Source: an uncultured Ruminococcus sp. (GTDB taxonomy: Bacteria; Bacillota; Clostridia; Oscillospirales; CAG-272). Taken from it: a stretch of DNA of 6,774 nt. The translations under genes and the position numbers were made by a program. Below are positions 1 through 5,191 of the stretch, piece after piece. The notes beneath the pieces are model-generated. The model did not search any database. It was not told where the DNA came from and saw only the letters and a list, made by a program, of their open reading frames with translations. Location of the stretch: positions 1 through 6,774 of the forward strand of contig CADCPG010000123.1 in assembly GCA_902803255.1 (NCBI GenBank), read 5' to 3'. The number at the start of each line of letters is the position of its first letter. Within the stretch, counting starts at the first letter, position 1.

Positions 1-42
1 TCCGTGAGAGCCTTCGGGTGAAAGTCCTGTTGGCTACTCGAC
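1..42 (+). mobile_element. 3' terminus of a group II intron (domain VI), body lies left of the window
   Basis: Seen: positions 6-39 fold into a stem made of GAG(6-8)/CUC(37-39), then AGCC(9-12)/GGCU(32-35), a symmetric UU/UU internal loop and CGGG(15-18)/CCUG(26-29) closed by a 7-nt loop. A36 is left bulged on the 3' side, and the element ends GAC at 40-42. Known of the family: group II intron domain VI carries a bulged branch-point adenosine 7-8 nt before the 3' splice site, and introns end in A-pyrimidine. Here A36 is the seventh base counted back from C42 and the end is AC, so both rules are met. The opening bases (TCC then GTGAGAG) fit the tail of domain V plus the V-VI linker of bacterial introns, from memory of such sequences. 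Inferred: the splice site is after 42, and domains I-V and any intron-encoded reverse transcriptase are upstream of the window. No part of the reverse transcriptase is visible here. Confidence 0.6.
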
Positions 43-85
43 TGGGAGGTCGGTCACTCAACTAATGGGTGACCTCCTACCCGAT
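43..85 (+). mobile_element. second domain VI-like hairpin, possible end of an outer or older group II intron
   Basis: Seen: GGG(44-46) pairs with CCC(80-82), AGG(47-49) with CCU(76-78), and GGUCAC(52-57) with GUGACC(69-74). There is a small asymmetric internal loop (50-51 against 75) and an 11-nt apical loop. A79 is bulged between the two lower stem blocks, and the element ends GAU at 83-85. Counting back from U85, A79 is again the seventh base, and the end is A-pyrimidine, as required for a group II intron domain VI. It begins one base after the first candidate splice site. Inferred: it may be the domain VI of a host intron interrupted by another intron, or a fossil intron tail. Alternatives are a simple hairpin or a bidirectional terminator, but neither strand has a following U-run. 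Confidence is lower because no domain V precedes it in the window. Confidence 0.4.
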
Positions 86-97
86 TCCGCGTGTTTA

Positions 98-1858
98 TCA
101 GAACGCCACGTCGGCGAAGACGGGGCAGTGGTCGGAGCAGGCGACGCCGTCCTCGGTGAGGATTATCTCGTGGCGGAAGACCTTCACTGTCTTGTCGGTC
201 ACGAAGATGTGGTCGATGGCTGACGTTCCGGTGGGGTATTTGCCAGGATCGCCGTGGTAGCTGTTTATTCCCGTCGTGCGGCTCACGGTGGCGAGGTCGA
301 TGCAGTTCTTCATCGTCGGATATATCATGGATACCGATTTGGCCGAGGCGTTCGAGTTCATATCGCCCATCATGAAGGCGGCGATGTCCTCTCCGTATTT
401 CGACTTTAGCTCCTCAAGCTTGGCGAGCGCCTCGCGGGTGTTGTCCTCGCGCCACAGCTTCGCGTCGGCGTCGGTCAGTTTCCTGCCGAACACCGATTCG
501 GTGTCGTAGGACGAGAGGATGAGCGACCAGTGGCCGTTGATCACGGCGATCTTCTTTCCGGTCGATATCTCCTCGAGCACCGCCCAGGCCATCGTCTTGG
601 TGTTCGTCTTTGGCCAGCGCTGGTCGAAGAGCTTCGAGCCCGACTCGACAAGTTTGAACCGGTCTCTGCGGTAGAGTATCGGGGTGTAGCAGCCGGACGA
701 CGTGCCGTCAATCTTGGTCGCCGTGGAGGCGTACAGCTCACTCATCCCGCTGACGACGTTCGTGTGTCCGTTGGCATTGCATTCCTGGAGCCCGATGACG
801 TCGGGATAGTACAGGGTGTATACCTTCCGGAGGATCGACGATCTGGATACCAGAGTGTCGCTTGCGAGTATGTTGCTCGTCATCACACGCAGGTTGGCCC
901 CCGCGGTCAGCTGATCGAATGCCGCGCTCATAGTCTGAGTCACCCCCTCGTCTATTGTTACGGCTATGCTGCCGGACGCTCCTTCGGGCAGCCATTCCGC
1001 CATCAGCGCGCTGACGGCGCTCTCCGCGATGCCCGACGAACCGCAGGCTACGGCCACGGAGCCTCCTCCTGCCCTCAGGGCATATTCGATGCCTGAGGCG
1101 GACAGACCTTCCGACGGCCCTCTTCCGCAGTCTCCGAACTGTATCTCGTGTGCTGACGGCTCTTCGCCGGCATCGACCAACTTCAGCACCGGTCCGCACA
1201 GTTCTCCTATGCGGTCGCGGAGCAGCTCGGCGGCCTTAAGATAGACCGAACGGCCCTTTTTCTGGAACACGATCGTGTATTCCGAGATGTCGGTGCCGTT
1301 GAGCTTGAATTCCGAAACGGGATATTCGGCCGAATACTCGCAGATCACGTTTCCCCTGAGTATCCCGTCTTCGGGAATGAAGCCGCCGTCTATAAAGCGG
1401 GTGACGGCCGCGGCGGTGGCCTCGTCGCACCCTCCGACTATCACGAGTTTCGTTCCGTCGAGTTTGATTATATAGTCGTTCCTGCGCAGACCGGCGAGCG
1501 CCGCGGCCGTCTCGTCGCGGTTGGTGTCGCCTACGATTATCTCGGTGGGGATGACCCTGTAGCCCGCCTTTTCGGCGATAAGGTCCACCTTGACCTTGAG
1601 TGAGGTCCCGAGCTTTTGGTTGAGCGCGTTCCTCAGCGAAAGCGCGGCTTCGTTCACGGTGTCGCTCGCTTCGTCCTTTCTGATGATGACGTATTCCGGG
1701 TCCTTGAGCGCTACGGTGCTCTCCGGTGCGGCCGACGTTCCGTCGGGTCCGGTAATCTCCCCGGTACCTTCCGGCGTGCCTCCGGAGCATCCCGCGAAGG
1801 CGGAGAGCAGGATCAGCACGGCGAGCAGGGAGGAGGCAATGATTTTTGCTTTTTTCAT
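98..1858 (-). CDS. secreted lipoprotein with C-terminal endonuclease/exonuclease/phosphatase (EEP) domain
   Basis: The 586-residue product starts with a lipoprotein signal peptide: KK at 2-3, a hydrophobic stretch, and a lipobox-like AFAGC ending at Cys24, so it is probably anchored outside the cell membrane. A low-complexity Gly/Thr/Ser/Pro linker follows (about 25-52). Residues about 55-170 and 192-303 look like two diverged copies of the same alpha/beta module (see findings). Residues about 322-586 form an EEP (DNase I-like) phosphoesterase domain with all the expected signatures: TSNIL with Asn329, GLQEC with Glu359, NGHWS with His443, MGDMNSN with Asp499 and Asn501, IDHIF with Asp549-His550, and SDHCP with Asp576-His577. 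The catalytic and metal-binding set therefore appears intact. Family members cleave phosphodiesters in nucleic acids, sphingomyelin or inositol phosphates; the substrate cannot be told here. The ATG at 1856-1858 is chosen because it gives the signal peptide and has a GGAA stretch about 6-9 nt upstream. It lies 40 nt after the upstream phosphodiesterase gene. Confidence 0.88.
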   Translation of the reverse strand: MKKAKIIASSLLAVLILLSAFAGCSGGTPEGTGEITGPDGTSAAPESTVALKDPEYVIIRKDEASDTVNEAALSLRNALNQKLGTSLKVKVDLIAEKAGYRVIPTEIIVGDTNRDETAAALAGLRRNDYIIKLDGTKLVIVGGCDEATAAAVTRFIDGGFIPEDGILRGNVICEYSAEYPVSEFKLNGTDISEYTIVFQKKGRSVYLKAAELLRDRIGELCGPVLKLVDAGEEPSAHEIQFGDCGRGPSEGLSASGIEYALRAGGGSVAVACGSSGIAESAVSALMAEWLPEGASGSIAVTIDEGVTQTMSAAFDQLTAGANLRVMTSNILASDTLVSRSSILRKVYTLYYPDVIGLQECNANGHTNVVSGMSELYASTATKIDGTSSGCYTPILYRRDRFKLVESGSKLFDQRWPKTNTKTMAWAVLEEISTGKKIAVINGHWSLILSSYDTESVFGRKLTDADAKLWREDNTREALAKLEELKSKYGEDIAAFMMGDMNSNASAKSVSMIYPTMKNCIDLATVSRTTGINSYHGDPGKYPTGTSAIDHIFVTDKTVKVFRHEIILTEDGVACSDHCPVFADVAF

Positions 1859-1898
1859 GTCTTTTCCGTATTCCTTTATGTATGTGCGTATGTGAGCG

Positions 1899-2699
1899 TC
1901 AGATGAGTTCGAGCGCCCCCGGCTTGAGTGTTCCGTTGGTCTCGATGATGTCGGCTCCGTATTCGCGAACGGCGGTGCGCAGTTCGTCGGTCTCTGAGAT
2001 CACCCAGATGCCGACCTTGCCGCGGCGGTGGAGATCGGCGCAGAATTCCGCGTCGGCCTTCCTCTCCTTGCACCAGGCGGTGAGTCTGTTCTCGTACGGG
2101 ATCCAGATCGTGGCCCGGTCCTTAACGTTTGCCTCGATCCAGTCAAGGACGGACGGGGTGAGGCTTCCGTCGTAGTGCATCTCGGCTTCAGGGAAGAGTT
2201 CCGCCAGCAGACGCAGATAGGGAAACGTCTTGCAGGTGAAGCCTATGCGCGGTTCCATGTCTGCCTCTCTTATGACCGACAGGAAAGTCTCGAAGTTCTT
2301 CTGACTGAAGCTCTGGAAGACATTGTCGAGCTTGACCGTGAGCGTCCCGTGCTCCTTTATGAAACCGAGGGCTTCGGCGAGCGTCGGGATCTTCGTGCCG
2401 CGGAACTCTTCGCCCTTGAAGAGACCGGCGTCGAGCTCCTTCGCCTCGGCGAGGGTCAGGGCGTCGGCGGGCGTCTTGTCGGCGAGAGGGGTGCCGTCGG
2501 CATACCGGCAGGTGCGGTTGTAGCTGCCGTCGTGCAGACAGATGCACACGCCGTCCTTCGTGAACTTGTTGTCCATCTCGATGACGTGGTATCCCTCGTC
2601 GATCGCTGCCCTGTACGAAACGAGCGTGTTCTCGGGAAAGTACGCGCTGTCCCCGCGGTGCGCCTGGAATCTGAAGCCTTCGAACTCTTTTTTACTCAT
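1899..2699 (-). CDS. glycerophosphodiester phosphodiesterase family protein
   Basis: The 266-residue product has no signal peptide or membrane segment and is a normal length for a single-domain GDPD, a TIM-barrel enzyme that hydrolyses glycerophosphodiesters to glycerol 3-phosphate and an alcohol. Seen: the N-terminal AHRGDSAYFPENT motif (catalytic His14, Arg15, Glu23, Asn24), then VIEMDNKFTKDG (metal ligands Glu41 and Asp43), and CLHDGS with the second catalytic His56-Asp57. The C-terminal strand YGADIIETNGT (248-257) fits the usual GVDGIITD-type ending of the barrel. One departure is that the strand which usually reads LNIEIK or similar reads LTVKLD at 120-125, so the customary acidic metal ligand appears to be Lys (see findings). 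It is the first gene of a likely two-gene operon with the EEP lipoprotein, under the promoter at 2771-2799. The ATG at 2697-2699 is preceded by a closely spaced AAGG. Confidence 0.9.
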   Translation of the reverse strand: MSKKEFEGFRFQAHRGDSAYFPENTLVSYRAAIDEGYHVIEMDNKFTKDGVCICLHDGSYNRTCRYADGTPLADKTPADALTLAEAKELDAGLFKGEEFRGTKIPTLAEALGFIKEHGTLTVKLDNVFQSFSQKNFETFLSVIREADMEPRIGFTCKTFPYLRLLAELFPEAEMHYDGSLTPSVLDWIEANVKDRATIWIPYENRLTAWCKERKADAEFCADLHRRGKVGIWVISETDELRTAVREYGADIIETNGTLKPGALELI

Positions 2700-2726
2700 G
2701 ACCTTGTATCACCGTCTTTCTTCGGG

Positions 2727-2743
2727 CCGGCGGCGTTCGCCGG
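2727..2743 (-). other. hairpin in the 5' leader of the phosphodiesterase mRNA
   Basis: CCGGCG (2727-2732) and CGCCGG (2738-2743) form a perfect 6-bp inverted repeat around a 5-nt loop. If transcription starts near 2764 on the minus strand, this hairpin sits in the middle of a leader of about 65 nt. It is not followed by a U-run in the minus direction, so it is not an obvious terminator. A role in mRNA stability or as a regulator-binding site is possible but unproven. Confidence 0.35.
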
Positions 2744-2770
2744 TCTCATACAAATGTTTTTGCATGACAT

Positions 2771-2799
2771 ATTGTAGCATTTTCCGCGGTCTTTGTCAA
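2771..2799 (-). promoter_or_regulatory. sigma-A-type promoter for the phosphodiesterase/EEP lipoprotein operon
   Basis: Read on the minus strand, TTGACA (2799-2794) is a perfect -35 box. It is separated by exactly 17 nt (2793-2777) from TACAAT (2776-2771), a 5/6 match to the -10 consensus. The predicted start is near 2764, giving a leader of about 65 nt to the ATG at 2699. The site lies in an AT-richer patch of an otherwise GC-rich sequence. Confidence 0.75.
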
Positions 2800-2862
2800 C
2801 AGAAATCGCCCCGCGCGCCGCCCGGAGCGGGCCGTCTGACGCCCCGCAAGGCAAAATAATGC

Positions 2863-2891
2863 TTGCCAATACGGAGAAAAAAATATATAAT
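2863..2891 (+). promoter_or_regulatory. sigma-A-type promoter for the murD-murI operon
   Basis: TTGCCA (2863-2868, 5/6 of the -35 consensus) is followed after exactly 17 nt by TATAAT (2886-2891, perfect -10). A second TATAAT overlaps at 2891-2896. The predicted start is near 2898. This lies inside the longest possible murD reading frame, so it favours a murD start downstream of it (GTG at 2928) over the ATG at 2859. Confidence 0.65.
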
Positions 2892-2927
2892 ATAATAGCA
2901 AAACTACAGGCGGCAGACGCGGACGGG

Positions 2928-4448
2928 GTGATCACCATTACCGACTCAAGGATAGACGGCATACTGAAAAAAGGCGGCAGGGCGGTGCTGCTGGGGCTGG
3001 GAGTGTCGAATCTCCCGCTGGCGGCCTTCCTGCGCGAAAAATACGGCCTCTGCGGAGGCAGACTGACCGTCAGGGATATAAAGACCAGCGATGTTCTCTC
3101 GGCGCGCCTCGGGGCTCTCCCGGCCTTTGCCGGGGCCCCGGAGGAAGCCGCCCTGCTGGTCGGAGGAGAAGATCCTGCTCTCTCGCTCTGCGACGCGCCC
3201 GACATGTCGGACACCGTCATATTCCGCTCGCCCGGCATCCGTCCCGACGCCGGAGAGATCCCGGAGGCGGTCAGGCGCGGAGCGTTCCTCACATCCGAGA
3301 TGGAGTGGTTCTGCGCACGGACGCCCGCCGATATATTCGCCGTGACCGGCAGCGACGGCAAGACCACCACCACGACGCTCACCTATCTTCTGCTTAAGGG
3401 CGCGGGGAGGACGGCTTATGTCGGCGGCAACATAGGCACGCCTCTGCTCGACAGAGCGGACGCGATGTCGCGGGGCGACGCCGCCGTGCTCGAGCTCTCG
3501 AGTTTCCAGCTCATGACGATGAACGGGCCGGCGAAGCGGGCCGCCATAACGAATATAAGTCCCAATCACCTCAACTGGCACAGGGATATGGACGAGTACA
3601 CCGGGGCGAAATACAACGTCTTCGGCGACGGGACCGAGCTCCTCGTGCTCAACGCGAAGAACCCGCTCTCCCGCGCGGCCGCCGAAAGATTCGGCGGAAG
3701 GGTGATCTTCTTCACCGCGCGTCCGCTGCCCGGCGAGGGCTTCCGCGACATCACGCGCGGCAGACCCGGCTCGGCAGCGGTCTGGCTCGAAGGCGACTCG
3801 ATAGTCTTCTCCGACGGGACAGAAAAGCGCGAGATCTTAAAGAGGAGCGGTATACGCCTGCCCGGACTCCACAACGTGGAAAACTATATGACCGCGGCGG
3901 CGCTGACTCTCGGATATGTTCCGGACGAAGTGCTGCGGGAGACCGCGCGAGATTTCCCGGGCGTCGAGCACAGGTTCGAACTCGTGCGCGAGCTCGACGG
4001 AGTGAGATACTACAACAGTTCGATCGACTCGAGCCCGTCGAGGACCGTCGCGGCTCTGTCGAACCTCGGATGCAGGCCGGTCGTGATCTGCGGCGGCCGC
4101 GACAAGCACGTGCCCTTCGACAGCCTGGCCGAGGCGCTGTTCGAGAGGGCTTCGGCCGTCGTGCTGACGGGCGAGGCGGCGGGCCAGATCAGGGCCGCGA
4201 TCGATTCGGCGCGCGAAAAGCGCGCGGACGGCGGGTCGTCGCTCACGGTGCGCGAAGTTCCCGATTTCGACGGGGCAGTCGAGGCCGCGCGGGAGCTCGC
4301 CAGTCCGGGCAGCGCGGTGCTGCTCTCGCCGGCGTGCACCAGTTTCGACCGCTTCGCGAATTTCGAGGAGCGGGGACGTCATTTCAAGGAGATCGTAAAC
4401 GGCCTTTCGCCCCGGACAGGCGCTGCCGGGAAAGGCGGAAAGGCATGA
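2928..4448 (+). CDS. murD: UDP-N-acetylmuramoyl-L-alanine--D-glutamate ligase (MurD)
   Basis: This cytoplasmic ATP-dependent ligase adds D-glutamate to UDP-MurNAc-L-Ala in peptidoglycan precursor synthesis. With the GTG start the product is 506 residues. Seen in order: the N-terminal UDP-binding GLGVSNLPL motif (about 23-31); the P-loop GSDGKTT (141-147); GGNIGTP (166-172); LELSSFQL (188-195); SPNHLNWH with His214 and His218; AKYN with the Lys that is usually carbamylated (228); HNVEN (315-319); EHRFELV (347-353); GGRDKH (389-394); and SPACTSFDRF (467-476), with Ser472 and Phe479 at the D-Glu-binding positions known from E. coli MurD. The NSSIDSSPSRT segment (363-373) resembles the clostridial form of the loop. 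Start choice: GTG 2928 leaves about 22 residues before the Gly-rich motif and lies downstream of the promoter. The ATG at 2859 (529 residues, AAGG 7 nt upstream) is the alternative, and a TTG at 2793 is unlikely. The stop overlaps the murI start as ATGA. Confidence 0.96.
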   Translation: MITITDSRIDGILKKGGRAVLLGLGVSNLPLAAFLREKYGLCGGRLTVRDIKTSDVLSARLGALPAFAGAPEEAALLVGGEDPALSLCDAPDMSDTVIFRSPGIRPDAGEIPEAVRRGAFLTSEMEWFCARTPADIFAVTGSDGKTTTTTLTYLLLKGAGRTAYVGGNIGTPLLDRADAMSRGDAAVLELSSFQLMTMNGPAKRAAITNISPNHLNWHRDMDEYTGAKYNVFGDGTELLVLNAKNPLSRAAAERFGGRVIFFTARPLPGEGFRDITRGRPGSAAVWLEGDSIVFSDGTEKREILKRSGIRLPGLHNVENYMTAAALTLGYVPDEVLRETARDFPGVEHRFELVRELDGVRYYNSSIDSSPSRTVAALSNLGCRPVVICGGRDKHVPFDSLAEALFERASAVVLTGEAAGQIRAAIDSAREKRADGGSSLTVREVPDFDGAVEAARELASPGSAVLLSPACTSFDRFANFEERGRHFKEIVNGLSPRTGAAGKGGKA

Positions 4449-5191
4449 GGCCGGAGGCGGGGAGGCCGGTGGCCGTCTTCGACTCGGGAGTCGGGGGGCT
4501 GTCGGTGCTGCGGAGCCTTGTCGCCGAGCTGCCGGGCGAGGATTTCATCTATTTCGGCGACCGTAAGAACGCCCCCTACGGCGGGCGCACCCACGCGGAG
4601 ATAAAAGAGATAGCGGAAAAGAACGCAGACATGCTGTTCGGCCTCGGCGCCAAGGCGCTGGTCGTCGCATGCAATACCGCCACCGCGGCGGGGATCGAGC
4701 AGATAAGGGAGAAGTATCCCGACCGCCCGGTGATAGGCATCGAGCCGGCGGTGAAGCCGGCGTTTGAGGCCGGCTGCCGCAGGGTGGCCGTCATGGCGAC
4801 GCCGCGCACTGTCGGAGAGAGCCGGTTCGCGTCGCTGCTGGCTGAACTGAGCGCAAAGTTCTCGGCGCTGGCCTTCGGACTCCCGTGCCCCGGCCTCTCG
4901 GAGGCGGTCGAGCGGGGAGAAGTTAGAAAAGATTATTTCGACAGTCTTTTTTCGGGGCTCGAATTCGACGGCCTGGTGCTCGGGTGCACCCACTACCCCT
5001 TCGCCTCGGCGGAGATATCCGCCGCCGCGCCGGGCATACCGCTCTTCGACGGAGCCTCCGGAACGGCGAGGCAGACGCGCCGGCGGCTGGCGGAGGAGAG
5101 ACTCCTCCGTGAGGACGGCGGACGGGGAAGAGTCGAATTCATTCCCGACGACGGAGGCGCAGCGGAAAGATTCTGGAAGGAGCACATATGA
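4445..5191 (+). CDS. murI: glutamate racemase (MurI)
   Basis: This cofactor-independent racemase makes D-glutamate from L-glutamate in the cytoplasm, supplying the substrate of MurD encoded just upstream. The 248-residue product is slightly short for the family (about 255-285) but complete. Seen: the N-terminal VFDSGVGGLSV with Asp13-Ser14; YFGDRKNAPYG (36-46); the first catalytic cysteine in VACNTAT (Cys76, with Asn77-Thr78); PCPGLSEAVE (147-156); and the second catalytic cysteine in LGCTHYPF (Cys181, with His183). Both acid/base cysteines and their surrounding motifs are intact. The ATG at 4445 overlaps the murD stop (ATGA) and is preceded by a purine-rich GGCGGAAAGG, so translation is probably coupled to murD. 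The 3' end overlaps the next gene in the same way. The neighbouring ligase makes murI more likely than a catabolic or sporulation-type racemase. Confidence 0.96.
   Translation: MRPEAGRPVAVFDSGVGGLSVLRSLVAELPGEDFIYFGDRKNAPYGGRTHAEIKEIAEKNADMLFGLGAKALVVACNTATAAGIEQIREKYPDRPVIGIEPAVKPAFEAGCRRVAVMATPRTVGESRFASLLAELSAKFSALAFGLPCPGLSEAVERGEVRKDYFDSLFSGLEFDGLVLGCTHYPFASAEISAAAPGIPLFDGASGTARQTRRRLAEERLLREDGGRGRVEFIPDDGGAAERFWKEHI

Noticed and set aside
44..82. Intrinsic terminator for the minus-strand lipoprotein gene
   Set aside because: The hairpin is strong but no U-run follows on the minus strand; the bulged A and GAT end fit an intron domain VI better.
530..1096. Long + strand reading frame opposite the EEP lipoprotein
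   Set aside because: It has no recognisable domain and an Arg/Gly/Val-rich composition typical of antisense frames in GC-rich DNA, while the minus-strand gene has full catalytic motifs.
1859..1898. Separate promoter for the EEP lipoprotein and short TATG/GTATGTG repeats in the gap
   Set aside because: No -35/-10 pair is visible in the 40-nt gap, and the short repeats are too few and imperfect to call a repeat element.
2028..2777. 249-residue + strand frame opposite the GDPD gene
   Set aside because: It is the antisense shadow of a gene with intact GDPD motifs; it has no family features and runs through the minus-strand promoter.
4379..5185. 268-residue minus-strand frame opposite murI
   Set aside because: It is Arg/Ala-rich with no motifs, and the opposite strand encodes a complete glutamate racemase.
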